Origin: Saccharopolyspora hirsuta
GTDB taxonomy: Bacteria > Actinomycetota > Actinomycetes > Mycobacteriales > Pseudonocardiaceae
Reading direction: 5' to 3'
NCBI RefSeq assembly: GCF_008630535.1
Contig: NZ_VWPH01000007.1
Location: 1-64,000, forward strand
DNA: 64,000 bases
Part shown: positions 8,211 through 21,171 of the stretch, piece after piece
How the letters are laid out: each line of letters opens with the position of its first letter
Position numbering within the stretch: the first letter of the stretch is position 1
The notes under the pieces: generated by a model
Seen by the model: the letters and a program-made list of their open reading frames with translations, nothing else
Told to the model about the DNA's origin: nothing
Database searches by the model: none
Translations under genes and position numbers: made by a program

Positions 8211-8397
8211 AACACCACGCAAATCAAACCACCCACCGCTTCGAACCCAAACCCAACCACGCACGCAACGACACCCCTCCTCCCCAACCCACTCCGCTAC
8301 CACCACCGATCCCCAAGCAGCGATACCCCTAGCTCAGCCCAGAACTCCCCAAGCCGCCAACCCACGCACCGCCCGGGGGAAAGAGCCGCGCACTCAC

Positions 8398-9480
8398 CTA
8401 GGCCCCGGCCCGCCCGACGATGGTCCCTGCTCGGTCGATGACCACGACGTCGACCGCGATCGGCGCTCCGCGGAGGGTTTCGAGGCAGAACTGCCGCGCG
8501 CGATCCGCGATGAGATCGCCGAGCGGAAGATTCGCCGCGGTGCAGACCTGGAGCGCCTCAAGCGCCGTGTTGGCCCCGCGGATCCTCGTGGTCAGGTCGG
8601 GGTCCGCGCCCGCGTCGCGGGCGATCGCCGCGAGCAGGGCGAAGTTGACCTGGGACCGCTTGGAGTGCAGGTCGAGGTGGCCGTCGGCGAGCTTGGAGAT
8701 CTTGCCGATGCCACCGGCCACCGTGAGCCGCGGGACCGGGTGCCTGCGCAGGTACTTCAGCACCGCACCGGCGAAGTCGCCCATGTCCAGCAGGGCTTCG
8801 CCGGGCAGGTCGTGCAGCTCGGTGACCACCTTCTCCGAGGTGCTCCCGGTGCACCCGGCGACGTGCTCGATACCCGCCGCGCGGGCCACGTCGACCCCGC
8901 GGCGGATGCTGTCGATCCACGCCGAGCACGAGTACGGCACCACGACCCCGGTGGTGCCCAGGATGGACAGTCCACCGAGGATGCCCAGCCGCGGGTTCCA
9001 GGTGCGGCGGGCCAGTTCCTCGCCACCGTCGACCGACACCTCGACGACGACGTCACCGCTGCCGCCGTGCTCCGCGGCGACCTTCGCGACCACGTCGCTC
9101 ATCAGCTGCCGGGGCACGGGGTTGATCGCCGGTTCGCCGACCGGCAGCGGCAGGCCGGGCTTGGTGATGGTGCCCACGCCCGCCCCCGCGCGGAAGACCA
9201 CCCCGGCCCCCGGCTCCGCCGGTCGGACCGTCACCGACACCAGAGCGCCGTGGGTCACGTCGGGGTCGTCCCCGGCGTCCTTGACCACGCCCGCCGTGGC
9301 GAAACCGTCGCCGAGCCGCTCGCGGGCGAGGGCGAAGGCGGGCCGGTGCCCCTTCGGCAGCAGGATCTCCACCGGGTCCGGGAACGTGCCGGTCAGCAGC
9401 GCCGTGTAGGCGGCAGCAGTGGACGCCGTGGCGCAAGCCCCCGTCGTCCAGCCGTACCGGAGGCCCGATCCCTCGCTCAT
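8398..9480 (-). CDS. cbiD: Cobalt-precorrin-5B C1-methyltransferase (CbiD)
   Basis: A 360-residue CbiD, the anaerobic-type enzyme that methylates C1 and releases the extruded two-carbon fragment. LRYGWTTGACATASTAAA at residues 7-24 is the family signature, with VVKDAGDDPDVTHG near 65, GVGTITKPGLPLPVGEPAINPVPR near 105 in parts, and GTTGVVVPYSCSAW near 175. The aerobic counterpart CobF is not seen in the window, so CbiD probably serves the C1 step. ATG at 9480; cobK starts 71 bp away on the other strand, so they diverge from a shared promoter region. Confidence 0.93.
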   Translation of the reverse strand: MSEGSGLRYGWTTGACATASTAAAYTALLTGTFPDPVEILLPKGHRPAFALARERLGDGFATAGVVKDAGDDPDVTHGALVSVTVRPAEPGAGVVFRAGAGVGTITKPGLPLPVGEPAINPVPRQLMSDVVAKVAAEHGGSGDVVVEVSVDGGEELARRTWNPRLGILGGLSILGTTGVVVPYSCSAWIDSIRRGVDVARAAGIEHVAGCTGSTSEKVVTELHDLPGEALLDMGDFAGAVLKYLRRHPVPRLTVAGGIGKISKLADGHLDLHSKRSQVNFALLAAIARDAGADPDLTTRIRGANTALEALQVCTAANLPLGDLIADRARQFCLETLRGAPIAVDVVVIDRAGTIVGRAGA

Positions 9481-9551
9481 CGTGCGCCTCCGAACTCCGC
9501 GCGGTCAGGTGGCGTCCAAGATAGGTGCCGCTGGCGGGGAGAATGCACCTC

Positions 9552-10313
9552 ATGCGGTTCGGAACACGGCGGGTGCTCGTCCTCGGCGGCACCGGCGAGG
9601 CCCGGCGGCTCGCCGGGAAGCTCGCCGGGCGGCCAGATCTGCACGTCACCTCGTCCCTGGCGGGCCGGGTCCGGGAACCGCAGCTGCCGCCGGGCGAGGT
9701 GCGGATCGGCGGGTTCGGCGGAGTCGACGGGCTGGCCGACTGGCTCCGGAGCGAGGACGTCGCAGCGGTCGTGGACGCCACGCACCCGTTCGCCCGGACG
9801 ATCACCGACAACGCCGTCGCCGCGGCCCGGCGCGCGGGGTGTCCGCTGCTGGTCCTGCGCCGTCCCGCCTGGGAACCGGTGGCCGGTGACGACTGGAGGC
9901 CGGTGCCCTCGATGGCTGCGGCCGCCGCGCTGCTGCCGGAGCTGGGGGAACGGATCTTCCTCACCACCGGCAGGCAGGGGCTCGCCCACTTCGCCGGGCT
10001 CGACCTGCAGTTCCTGGTCCGGGCCGTCGACCCGCCCGAACCGCCGCTGCCACCGCGCACGACGGTGCTGCTCGCGCGCGGACCGTTCAGCGTCGAGGAC
10101 GAGCTCGCGCTGCTGCGGGAGCACCGCGTCGACGCGCTGGTCAGCAAGAACAGCGGTGGTTCGATGACGAGCGCGAAGCTCGTCGCGGCCCGCGAGCTCG
10201 GGCTGCCGGTCGTGATGGTGCAGCGCCCGCCCCGGCCCGACGCGCCGTCGGCCGGGACCGTCGAGCAGGCCGCGGCCTGGCTCGATGCCGTGCTGCGCGA
10301 TCACGCCGGGTAG
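9552..10313 (+). CDS. cobK: Precorrin-6A reductase (CobK)
   Basis: A 253-residue NAD(P)H-dependent reductase that converts precorrin-6A to precorrin-6B. RVLVLGGTGEARRLA near the N-terminus is the nucleotide-binding motif, VDATHPFARTIT near 77 is the family signature, and the C-terminal VSKNSGGSMTSAKL block is also typical. The ATG at 9552 is preferred to one at 9543, because GGGGAGA lies 9-10 nt upstream of the former and almost touches the latter. Its 3' end overlaps the convergent cobIJ stop by 13 bp. Confidence 0.92.
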   Translation: MRFGTRRVLVLGGTGEARRLAGKLAGRPDLHVTSSLAGRVREPQLPPGEVRIGGFGGVDGLADWLRSEDVAAVVDATHPFARTITDNAVAAARRAGCPLLVLRRPAWEPVAGDDWRPVPSMAAAAALLPELGERIFLTTGRQGLAHFAGLDLQFLVRAVDPPEPPLPPRTTVLLARGPFSVEDELALLREHRVDALVSKNSGGSMTSAKLVAARELGLPVVMVQRPPRPDAPSAGTVEQAAAWLDAVLRDHAG

Positions 10314-11812
10314 CGCCTCGGGGTGTACACGACCTCGCCGCCGTCGGCGCCGCCGACGATCCGCGTGGTCGACGACCCGATCAGCAGCAGGCAGCGCATG
10401 TCCACATCGGACTGGTCGAGGTCGGCGAGCCGCACCACCCTGATGCTCTCCTCCGGGCCGCCCACGTCGCGCCCGATGACCACCGGGGTGTCCGGCGAGC
10501 GGTGCTCCAGGACCGCGTCCCGGGCCGCCGCGACCTGCCAGGTCCGGCTGCGCGAGGCGGGGTTGTAGATCGCCATCACCAGGTCGGCGGCCGCCGCGGC
10601 GCGCAGGCGCTCGACGATCACCTCCCACGGCTTGAGCCGGTCGGACAGCGACAGCACGCAGAAGTCGTGGCCCAGCGGCGCGCCGACCCGGCTGGCCACC
10701 GCCTGCGCGGCCGTCATCCCGGGCAGGACCCGCACCGGCACGTCCGCGCGCTCCGCCGCGACCTCCAGCACCGCGCTGGCCATCGCGAACACCCCGGGGT
10801 CCCCGGACGAGACCACGGCGACCTTCGAGCCGCGCCGCGCCAGCTCCAGCGCGAACTCCGCGCGCTCGGCCTCGACGCGGTTGTCCGACGCGTGCTTGCG
10901 CTGCCGCGGGTTGTCCGGGACGCGGGCGAGGTAGGTGGTGTAGCCGACCAGGTCGTCGGCCTCGGCGAGCGCCGCCTGGACCTCCGGTGTCACCCACTCG
11001 CGCCCGCCCGGGCCGAGCCCGACCACGACGACCTCGCCCCGACCTGCGGCGGGTGACGACTTCGCGCTCGACCCGACAGCGGCGTTGGAGTTCGCCGGGC
11101 CGGGCAGCAGGGCGAGGGAGAAGTACGGGACGGTGCTCGGGTCCACCTCGGTCAGCGGCTGGCAGCGCTGCCGGTCGGTGGTGGCGCGCTCGACGTACCA
11201 GGCCTCGTCCGCCCGGCCCGCCTTCTCGAACGCCTCCCGCACCCCGTCGAAGGTCCGGCCCAGCTTGAGCACCGCGGCCGCGTCGGTCGCGGCGAGCCGC
11301 TCGGCGAGGACGTCCGGCGGGAGGGTGCCCGGCAGCACGGTGAAGGTCTCGTCGCGTTCGGCCAGCGGACGTCCCAGCGCCGCCGACGCACCGCTGATCG
11401 AGGTGATGCCGGGGACCACCTCGGCGCGGAAGCGGCCCGCCAGCCGCTTGTGCATGTGCATGTAGGAGCCGTAGAAGAGCGGGTCGCCCTCGGCGAGCAG
11501 GACCACGTCCCGCCCGGCTTCGAGGTGCGCGGCGAGCCGGGCCGCGCAGTCCGCGTAGAACTCGTCGATGGCGCCCTGGTAGCCGCCCGGGTGGTCGGTC
11601 GTCTCGGTGGTCACCGGGTAGACCAGGGCTTCCTCGATCTGCCCGGGTCGCAGGTACGGCTCGGCGACGGACCGCGCGATGCTCCTGCCGTGGCGGGCGC
11701 TGTGGTAGGCGATCACCTCGGCCCGCTCGATCAGCCGGGCCGCCTTGATCGTCACCAGCTCCGGGTCGCCGGGGCCGAGTCCCACGCCGTAGAGCGTGCC
11801 GTTGCTGCTCAC
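10301..11812 (-). CDS. cobIJ: CobI-CobJ fusion, C20/C17-methyltransferase
   Basis: A 503-residue fusion. The N-terminal half is precorrin-2 C20-methyltransferase (Cob[35 protein letters not shown] near 96). The C-terminal half, from about 245, is precorrin-3B C17-methyltransferase (Cob[30 protein letters not shown], then IYNPASRSR). The two are joined by a Ser/Ala-rich linker near 225-240. The fusion is normal in mycobacteria and relatives. GTG start overlaps the cobH stop by 4 nt (order cobG-cobH-cobIJ). A second CobJ domain is found at 27194-28951, fused to CbiG. Confidence 0.93.
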   Translation of the reverse strand: MSSNGTLYGVGLGPGDPELVTIKAARLIERAEVIAYHSARHGRSIARSVAEPYLRPGQIEEALVYPVTTETTDHPGGYQGAIDEFYADCAARLAAHLEAGRDVVLLAEGDPLFYGSYMHMHKRLAGRFRAEVVPGITSISGASAALGRPLAERDETFTVLPGTLPPDVLAERLAATDAAAVLKLGRTFDGVREAFEKAGRADEAWYVERATTDRQRCQPLTEVDPSTVPYFSLALLPGPANSNAAVGSSAKSSPAAGRGEVVVVGLGPGGREWVTPEVQAALAEADDLVGYTTYLARVPDNPRQRKHASDNRVEAERAEFALELARRGSKVAVVSSGDPGVFAMASAVLEVAAERADVPVRVLPGMTAAQAVASRVGAPLGHDFCVLSLSDRLKPWEVIVERLRAAAAADLVMAIYNPASRSRTWQVAAARDAVLEHRSPDTPVVIGRDVGGPEESIRVVRLADLDQSDVDMRCLLLIGSSTTRIVGGADGGEVVYTPRRYPA

Positions 11813-12471
11813 TCTTCCTCGCTCGCGATCGCGTTGATGGCGGCAACCGCCATGGCGCTGCCGCCGCGGCGACCGCGCACCACCAGGTGTTCCAGGCCGC
11901 TCGGGTGCGCGGCCAGCGCGTCCTTGGACTCCGCCGCGCCGATGAAGCCGACGGGCAGGCCCAGCACCGCGGCGGGCTTCGGGGCGCCGTCCTCGATCAT
12001 CTCCAGCAGGCGGAACAGCGCCGTCGGCGCGTTGCCGATCGCCACCACGGAACCGGCCAGCTGGTCGCGCCACAGCTCCAGGGCCGCCGCGCTGCGGGTG
12101 GTGTCCAGCTCGCGGGCCAGGCCCGGCACGCGCTCGTCGGACAGCGTGCAGATCACCGGGTTGTCCGCGGGCAGGCGGCGCCGGGTCACCCCGGCGGCGA
12201 CCATCGCGGCGTCGCACAGGACCGGCGCACCGCCGCGCAGCGCTTCGCGGGCGTTGATCACCACGTCCGGGGAGTACGCGAGGTCCTCGACCAGGTCGAC
12301 CATGCCGCAGGCGTGGATCATCCGCACCGCGACCCCGGCCACCTCCGGCGGCAGGCCGTCCAGCCGGGCTTCCGCGCGGATCGTGGCGAAGGAGCGGCGG
12401 TAGATCTCCGCCCCCTCCCGGACGTATTCGGGCACCCCGCGGTAGCGGGAGGCCGCGCTGTTCTCGTTCAC
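11809..12471 (-). CDS. cobH: Precorrin-8X methylmutase (CobH)
   Basis: A 220-residue CobH/CbiC that moves the C11 methyl to C12, giving hydrogenobyrinate. [10 protein letters not shown] carries the catalytic His at about 53. [16 protein letters not shown] [19 protein letters not shown] and [13 protein letters not shown] are conserved substrate-site blocks, and the end [18 protein letters not shown] is typical. The GTG start at 12471 (VNENSAAS) gives the right family length; it overlaps the cobG stop by 4 nt. It is the middle gene of the coupled cobG-cobH-cobIJ operon. Confidence 0.94.
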   Translation of the reverse strand: MNENSAASRYRGVPEYVREGAEIYRRSFATIRAEARLDGLPPEVAGVAVRMIHACGMVDLVEDLAYSPDVVINAREALRGGAPVLCDAAMVAAGVTRRRLPADNPVICTLSDERVPGLARELDTTRSAAALELWRDQLAGSVVAIGNAPTALFRLLEMIEDGAPKPAAVLGLPVGFIGAAESKDALAAHPSGLEHLVVRGRRGGSAMAVAAINAIASEEE

Positions 12472-13685
12472 ACTTTCCTCCGTGCCGCGCCGAGCGCGGC
12501 GGATACCTGGTCGACATCGGCTGCGGAGGTCCACGTCGCTCCGTCGAGACCGACCTCGTAGCCGTCACCGGTGGCCAGCACTTCCACGACGCGCCCCGGT
12601 GGGCGGCCGCAGCGCCGCTCGCACCCCGACCAGTGCACCGGCAGGGCACCGGCGGGCACCGCGCGCCGGGCGTCTTCGCGGACGTCGGCCCGCGACTTCG
12701 CGCACCCGGGCCGACCGGCGCACGTGGTCACCCCGAGCCCGTCCGAGGCGGGGTCCACGAGCAGTCCCCGCGCGCCGAGCTCGGACAACCACCGGTCGGC
12801 TTCGCCCGGCCGCATGCCGGGCAGGACGACGGTCCGCCACGGCGTCAGGCGCAGTTCGCCCGCGGTGCCGGACGCGGCGGTGATGATATCCACCTGATCC
12901 GGCGTCAGGCGGCCCAGTGGGGCGCCCGCCACTGCGGAGATCGTCCCGTCGGGCCGGTGCGCGCGCCCGACCTGCGCATGCGTGGTCGGCGGGGCCACCG
13001 GCTCGGCGGGAACGGCTTCCGCGCCCAGCCGCTCGGCGATCCGCTGCGCGCCGCCGTCCAGCTCGGCCAGCCGCCAAGCCGGGCTGTCCTGCGCCGTCTT
13101 CTCCGCCAGGAACGCCTCAGCTGCGGCGATGGCGATCCCGACGGCCCGCTGCGGGGTGGTCCGCACGCCGGAGTCCGCTCCGGCCAGCAGCAGCGCGACG
13201 GTGTCCGCGTCCAGCGCGCGCAGGCCGACGTCGGCGCCGAGCGAGCTGACGTCTCCGCTGCCGTCGTCGATCGCGAACAGGAAGCGCCCGGGCAGCTCGG
13301 CCAGCGCCGGGGTGCCGCACAGCGCCGCGTCGAGTTCGGCCGCCACCGCGCGGACGTCCACCAGCTCGCGGCCGTCCGCGGAGGGCGAGCCGATGATGTT
13401 GCGGACCCGCTCGTGCGTGGCCGAGGGCAGCAGGCCCGCTTCGCGCAGCCGCGCGGCCAGCTCCTGCTCAGCTCCGGGCGGCAGGCCGCGGACCTGCAGG
13501 TTCGCCCGCGACGTGAGCTCCCACCCGCCGTCGCCCAGCGCCGCCACCTCGGCGAGCGCGCGGACTTGGGCCGGGGTCAGCGCACCGCCCGGGACGCGGA
13601 TCCGGGCCAGTCCCCCGTCGGCGGCCTGGTGCACCCGCAGCGCGCCTGGGCACCCGTCGCGCTCTGGTCTGGCTCTTCGCAACAC
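12468..13685 (-). CDS. cobG: Precorrin-3B synthase (CobG)
   Basis: A 405-residue member of the nitrite/sulfite reductase-like superfamily that hydroxylates precorrin-3A using O2 before ring contraction. Two ferredoxin-like half domains are visible ([11 protein letters not shown] and [25 protein letters not shown] in the second). Cysteines in [14 protein letters not shown] and [10 protein letters not shown] (about 320-360) would bind the 4Fe-4S cluster. It marks an oxygen-dependent route, yet the window also carries CbiG and CbiD of the anaerobic type. First gene of the minus-strand operon; its upstream region is shared with the riboswitch leader of cobN. Confidence 0.9.
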   Translation of the reverse strand: MLRRARPERDGCPGALRVHQAADGGLARIRVPGGALTPAQVRALAEVAALGDGGWELTSRANLQVRGLPPGAEQELAARLREAGLLPSATHERVRNIIGSPSADGRELVDVRAVAAELDAALCGTPALAELPGRFLFAIDDGSGDVSSLGADVGLRALDADTVALLLAGADSGVRTTPQRAVGIAIAAAEAFLAEKTAQDSPAWRLAELDGGAQRIAERLGAEAVPAEPVAPPTTHAQVGRAHRPDGTISAVAGAPLGRLTPDQVDIITAASGTAGELRLTPWRTVVLPGMRPGEADRWLSELGARGLLVDPASDGLGVTTCAGRPGCAKSRADVREDARRAVPAGALPVHWSGCERRCGRPPGRVVEVLATGDGYEVGLDGATWTSAADVDQVSAALGAARRKV

Positions 13686-13826
13686 CCGGCAGATACTACG
13701 GACCCGAGTAGTTGCGGACGCAAACCAAGCTGGGTGCGACGCGCATCATGCCCGCGCGCCTTGACACAAGCGAACTGTCGGCGAAGCCGCTTGCATCCAC
13801 CCATGCAGGGTGACCACCGGCGGGTT

Positions 13827-13913
13827 CTGAGAGCTTTCCTGGCGAGGACGGCCCCTCCGCCGCGTATTGGGCATACATCAGGAGGGGCACCCGCAGTCCG
13901 GGGAAGCTCTCAG
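13827..13913 (+). repeat. Solo structured hairpin module, copy C
   Basis: The hairpin module found inside repeat copies A, B and D occurs here alone. The outer arms CTGAGAGCTTTCCTGG (13827-13842) and 13898-13913 pair over 16 positions, counting two G.U pairs. The inner arms GCCCCTCC (13851-13858) and GGAGGGGC (13881-13888) pair perfectly. Both stems differ from those of the other copies by compensated changes, while CGAGGACG, ACCCGCAGT and the apical GTATTGGGCATACATCA are conserved. A GACCACC direct repeat at 13812-13818 and 13926-13932 flanks it and may be a target duplication. It lies between cobG and the cobN riboswitch. Confidence 0.8.
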
Positions 13914-13994
13914 GTTCCGCCAAGCGACCACCTATGCAAAGCAACCACAACAGGCTTTAAGATCGCCCCGTTGCGGAGAGTGGTCGCAACACCC

Positions 13995-14142
13995 AGCGGC
14001 GATGTGCGGAGGAAGCCGGTGCGAATCCGGCGCGGTCCCGCCACTGTCACCGGGGAGCGGACTCCACCACGCCACTGTCCTCATCGGACGGGAAGGCGGA
14101 GCGAGCGCTGATCCGGGAGCCAGGAGACTCCGGTCGCCGTGA
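13995..14142 (+). promoter_or_regulatory. Cobalamin riboswitch of cobN
   Basis: Adenosylcobalamin-type aptamer. The core GGAAGCCGGTGCGAATCCGG begins at 14011 and runs into GGTCCCGCCACTGT. The B12 box GGGAGCCAGGAGACTC lies at 14115-14130. Flanking GGCGA (13998 onward) and TCGCC (near 14133) can form P1. A possible -10 TTTAAGAT lies near 13954-13961. It should reduce cobN expression when the coenzyme is abundant, most likely through access to the downstream ribosome sites. Confidence 0.95.
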
Positions 14143-14181
14143 CCTGCGAACCGGGGCGAGGACCCCGAGAGAGGTGCCGTC

Positions 14182-14240
14182 ATGCGCTGCGCACGCGCGT
14201 CCTGGCCCAGCGACGTCCGCCGAGCCGAGGAGCGATCCGC

Positions 14241-14244
<4 letters not shown>
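14182..14244 (+). CDS. Possible leader peptide overlapping cobN
   Basis: A 20-codon frame (MRCARASWPSDVRRAEERSA) between the riboswitch and cobN. It has its own GAGAGG sequence about 8 nt upstream, and its TGA overlaps the cobN start as ATGA. If translated it would couple cobN translation to its own, making it the direct target of riboswitch masking. The spacing and overlap are seen in the sequence; translation is inference, and a chance frame cannot be excluded. Confidence 0.4.
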
Positions 14245-17852
<3,608 letters not shown>

Positions 17853-17856
17853 ACCT

Positions 17857-17899
17857 CGCGCGCTGCACGGAACCCCGGGAGGGCTTCGTGCAGCGCGCG
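17857..17899 (+). terminator. Terminator hairpin after cobN
   Basis: Perfect 13-bp arms CGCGCGCTGCACG (17857-17869) and CGTGCAGCGCGCG (17887-17899), starting 5 bp past the cobN stop. There is no clear U-tract, as is usual in high-GC actinobacteria. Confidence 0.7.
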
Positions 17900-18039
17900 G
17901 AAGGATTTCCGGCTCCGGTCGCTCGTGCGTCACCCGGTGTTCGCATCGCGGAACAACACTCGCACCGGCCGTTGCCCGGTGTCGCGTTGCTCGGATGGCG
18001 AGTCCTCAGCGGCCCCTCACCTCAAGGAGCCGCAGCCCC

Positions 18040-19827
18040 ATGTCCAACGCCCGCTCTCGACTGGCCACCGCGATCTCCGCAGGCCTCGTCCTGATCTCGG
18101 CACCACCCGCCGCGGCGGACGCTGCCGAACCCGTCCCGGTGCAGCTGCTGTCCATCACCGACCTCCACGGCTACTTCGGCGACTACACCACGACGGTGCC
18201 GGGCGCTCACGCCGGTGACGCGCCGGAAACCGTCGGCGGCGGCGCCTACCTGGCCGCCCACCTGGACCGGCTCCGCGACCGGGCCGCCCTGCCCGCGGCG
18301 AACTCGATCCTGTTCTCGGCCGGGGACGACTTCTCCGGCTGGCCCGCCGAGACCGCGTACTTCTGGAACGAGCCGACGATCGAGTACCTCAACCACATCG
18401 GACTGCGGTTCTCGACGATCGGGAACCACGAGCTGGACCGCAACCTCGACTACCTGCGCCACATGGTGGACGGCACCTGCGAGGGGCGCCCGGACGGCGA
18501 CCTCTGCTTCACCGACTCCACCGGCGAGGAGTTCGCCGGAGCCGACTTCGACTACTACTCCGCGAACGTCGTCGACGGCGCGACCGGCGAGCTGATCGCG
18601 GAGCCGTACCACGTCGAGCAGGTCGACGACGGGCGCGGCGGAACGCTGCCCGTGGGCTTCATCCACGCGACCACGAGCGGCACGCCCGACGAGGGGCTCT
18701 CGTACTGGCCGTCCGACCAGCTGCGCTTCGAGCCGGAAGCCGCGGCGATCAACCGCTATGCCGCCGAGCTCCAAGACCAAGGCGTGCAGGCCATCGTCGC
18801 CACCGTCCACGAGGGGTTCTCGCAGGCTGGCGACTTCTACGGCGACTGCACGAACCCCACCGGGCCGATGGTCGCGATGAACGAGCAGATCTCGCCCGCC
18901 GTCGACGCCATCATCACCGGGCACTGGCACGCCCTCGGCAACTGCACGCTGCCCGACCCGGCGGGCAACCCCCGCCCCATCGTCGAGGCCGCCAACCACG
19001 GCCGCCTCATCAACGAGATCACCCTGCAGCTGGACCGCAGGACCGGCGAGGTGCTGCGCGACCGGACCACCTCCACCAACCACGCCAACACCCGCACCGT
19101 GCCGCCGGACCCCGAGGTCCTCCGGATGTCCCAGCACTGGCGAGACCGCTTGGCGCAGCGCAAGAACGAGCCCGTCACCGACATCGCCGGTGACCTCACC
19201 CGCACGTCCGCCGACGCCGAGGAGTCGAGCCTCGGCAACGCCACCGCCGACGCGTTCCGGTGGGCGGCGCAGCAGGACGGCGGTGCCGACGTCGGGATCG
19301 TGCTGCCGAAGACACTGCTGCGCGACATCACCCATGCGCCGAGCGCGGGCAACCCGGCCGACGCTCCCGGCCGCGTGCTGTTCGACGAGCTGATGTTCGG
19401 CGTGATCCACGAGCGCGGCGGCTTCGGGGCAGCGCTGACGAGCGGTGAGCTGACCGGCCGCGAACTCGCCCAGCTGCTGGAGAGCCAGTGGCAGCAGGCC
19501 GCCGACGGCTCCACCACCTTCCAGCCGCTGGCGGTCTCGAGCAACGTCGAGTACCGCTACGACCCCGCGGCACCGGTCGGCGAGCGCATCGCGTTCGGGC
19601 AGGTCCGCATCGACGGCGAGCCGCTCAACCCCAACGCCACCTACCGCATCGCGACGCTGTCCAAGGACTTCGTGCCCCAGCGTGCCGTCCCCGGGTTCAC
19701 CGCCCTGTTCAACGCCCGCGACCAGCACCGGACGGCCTACTCCGGGCCCGACGCGCTGGCCGGATACCTGCGCTCGCAGGCGCCGCTCGCCCCTCCGGCG
19801 CTCGACCGGGTCCAGGCGAAGCCGTAG
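18040..19827 (+). CDS. Secreted 5'-nucleotidase/metallophosphatase
   Basis: A 595-residue exported bifunctional UshA/5'-nucleotidase-type enzyme that would hydrolyse nucleotides outside the membrane to recover phosphate and nucleoside. A signal peptide (RSRLATAISAGLVLISAPPAAADA) precedes the metallophosphatase domain: DLHGYFGD near 40, GDDF, GNHELD near 127, and TGHWHALG near 290 supply the metal ligands. The 5'-nucleotidase C-terminal domain starts near 385 (SSLGNATADAFRWAA). ATG at 18040 has AAGGAG 10 nt upstream. It has no obvious functional tie to the cobalamin genes on either side. Confidence 0.88.
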   Translation: MSNARSRLATAISAGLVLISAPPAAADAAEPVPVQLLSITDLHGYFGDYTTTVPGAHAGDAPETVGGGAYLAAHLDRLRDRAALPAANSILFSAGDDFSGWPAETAYFWNEPTIEYLNHIGLRFSTIGNHELDRNLDYLRHMVDGTCEGRPDGDLCFTDSTGEEFAGADFDYYSANVVDGATGELIAEPYHVEQVDDGRGGTLPVGFIHATTSGTPDEGLSYWPSDQLRFEPEAAAINRYAAELQDQGVQAIVATVHEGFSQAGDFYGDCTNPTGPMVAMNEQISPAVDAIITGHWHALGNCTLPDPAGNPRPIVEAANHGRLINEITLQLDRRTGEVLRDRTTSTNHANTRTVPPDPEVLRMSQHWRDRLAQRKNEPVTDIAGDLTRTSADAEESSLGNATADAFRWAAQQDGGADVGIVLPKTLLRDITHAPSAGNPADAPGRVLFDELMFGVIHERGGFGAALTSGELTGRELAQLLESQWQQAADGSTTFQPLAVSSNVEYRYDPAAPVGERIAFGQVRIDGEPLNPNATYRIATLSKDFVPQRAVPGFTALFNARDQHRTAYSGPDALAGYLRSQAPLAPPALDRVQAKP

Positions 19828-19853
19828 CTCGCTCGCGGCCGCGCGGAAGGGGA

Positions 19854-21077
19854 CTACCGGCGCGATTCGGGGGCCAGGTCGGCGACCGGGCCGACGACGA
19901 TCACCGCGGGCGGCTTGATGTCCGCTTCGCGGATCGCCTCGGCGACCTCGCCCAGCGTCGTGCGGAGCGTCTGCTGGTTGCGGGTGGTGCCTTCCTGGAC
20001 CACCGCGACCGGGGACTTCGGGTCGCGGCCGTGCTCGACGAGGACCGCCGCGAACTCCGCGATCCGCTTGACGCCCATCATCAGCACCAGGGTTCCGCGC
20101 AGCCGCCCCAGCGCGGGCCAGTCCACCAGGGACTGCTCGTCGTGCGGTCCGACGTGGCCGGACACCACCACGACCTCGTGCGCGACACCGCGGTGGGTCA
20201 CCGGGACGTCGGCCGCCGACGGGGCGGCGAAAGCGCTGGTGATCCCGGGAACGGCGGTCACCGCGACCCCGGCCTCGACGCAGGCCAGCAGCTCCTCGAA
20301 CCCGCGCCCGAACAGGTACGGGTCGCCGCCCTTGAGCCGCACCACGAACTTGCCCGCCCTGGCGTGCTCGATCAGCAGCGAGTTGATGACGTCCTGGTTC
20401 GCCGCGCGGCCGTAGGGGATCTTCGAGGCGTCCACCACCTCCACGTGCGGGCCGAGCTCCTCGAGCAGCTCGCGCGGCGCCAGCCGGTCGGTGATCACCA
20501 CGTCCGCGCGCCCCAGGAGCTGGCGGCCGCGAACCGTGATCAGGTCCGGATCGCCCGGGCCGCCGCCCACCAGGGCCACGCCCGGTGCCGGTGGTTCGGA
20601 GCGCTCGTCCACCACGCCGGTCCGCAGCGCCTCGACGAGCGCGTCGCGGACGGCGGCGGAACGCCGGTGCTCACCGCCCGCCAGCACGCCGAGCAGCAGC
20701 CCGCCGTGCTGCGCCACGGCAGGGGTGACCGCAGTGCCCTGAGACGCGTCGTCCGCGCGCACGCAGAAGATTCGGCGCTCCTCGGCCTCGGCCGCGACCG
20801 CCGCGTTCACCTCGCTGCCGGTCGCGCACGCCACCACGTACCAAGCGCCCTCCAGGTCACCGGCGGCGTAGGGGCGCCGGTGCCAGGTCAGCTCGCCCGC
20901 GTCGGCCATCGCCTCGACCGCCGGGGTCGCCTCCGGCGCGATGACCTCGACCCGCGCACCGGAGTTGATCAGCCGCGGCACCCGGCGCTGCGCGACGGTG
21001 CCCGCGCCGACGACCACCACCCGCTTCCCGGTGAGGTCCAGACCTGCGAAGTAGTGGTGCTCAAGGTGCTTGGTCAT
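19854..21077 (-). CDS. CysG/CobA-type siroheme synthase, SUMT fusion
   Basis: A 407-residue fusion. Residues 1-150 form the NAD-dependent precorrin-2 dehydrogenase/chelatase domain (VVVVGAGTVAQRRVPRLI). Residues about 160-405 are uroporphyrinogen-III C-methyltransferase (VALVGGGPGDPDLITVRG, VVRLKGGDPYLFGRG, MMGVKRI). The methylase makes precorrin-2, the branch point between siroheme and B12, so this gene can feed the whole corrin pathway here. ATG at 21077 with GGAGAGG upstream is preferred because it gives the usual start. An in-frame ATG at 21161 with AAGGGGA would add 28 residues. A tiny frame lies just upstream. Confidence 0.88.
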   Translation of the reverse strand: MTKHLEHHYFAGLDLTGKRVVVVGAGTVAQRRVPRLINSGARVEVIAPEATPAVEAMADAGELTWHRRPYAAGDLEGAWYVVACATGSEVNAAVAAEAEERRIFCVRADDASQGTAVTPAVAQHGGLLLGVLAGGEHRRSAAVRDALVEALRTGVVDERSEPPAPGVALVGGGPGDPDLITVRGRQLLGRADVVITDRLAPRELLEELGPHVEVVDASKIPYGRAANQDVINSLLIEHARAGKFVVRLKGGDPYLFGRGFEELLACVEAGVAVTAVPGITSAFAAPSAADVPVTHRGVAHEVVVVSGHVGPHDEQSLVDWPALGRLRGTLVLMMGVKRIAEFAAVLVEHGRDPKSPVAVVQEGTTRNQQTLRTTLGEVAEAIREADIKPPAVIVVGPVADLAPESRR

Positions 21078-21171
21078 GCAGCCCGCCTCTCCGCGATCTT
21101 CAGTGGTGGTTGCGTCCGGGATCGAACTCGCGTTTCGCGGTTTCTGGTGGCTGGGTTGCATCACGGTCCCC

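Larger units (their letters stand above)
7601..8397. other. Repeat-rich convergent intergenic region
   Basis: About 800 bp with no credible gene, between the 3' ends of cobM and cbiD. It holds two pairs of TTTCAATTGAAA-type palindromes (7627-7688 and 8135-8210), a GGTGCC/GGCACC stem near 7769-7793, and a tight GGCCACGC-GAA-GCGTGGCC hairpin at 8069-8087 that could end transcription. The stretch 8211-8340 is strikingly poor in G on this strand. Open frames crossing the region have proline/arginine-rich translations with no family features. Confidence 0.6.

Noticed and set aside
21100..21160. A tRNA-like string (TCCGGGATCGAACTC)
   Set aside because: It resembles a T-arm by chance, but no acceptor, anticodon or D-arm can be built around it on either strand.
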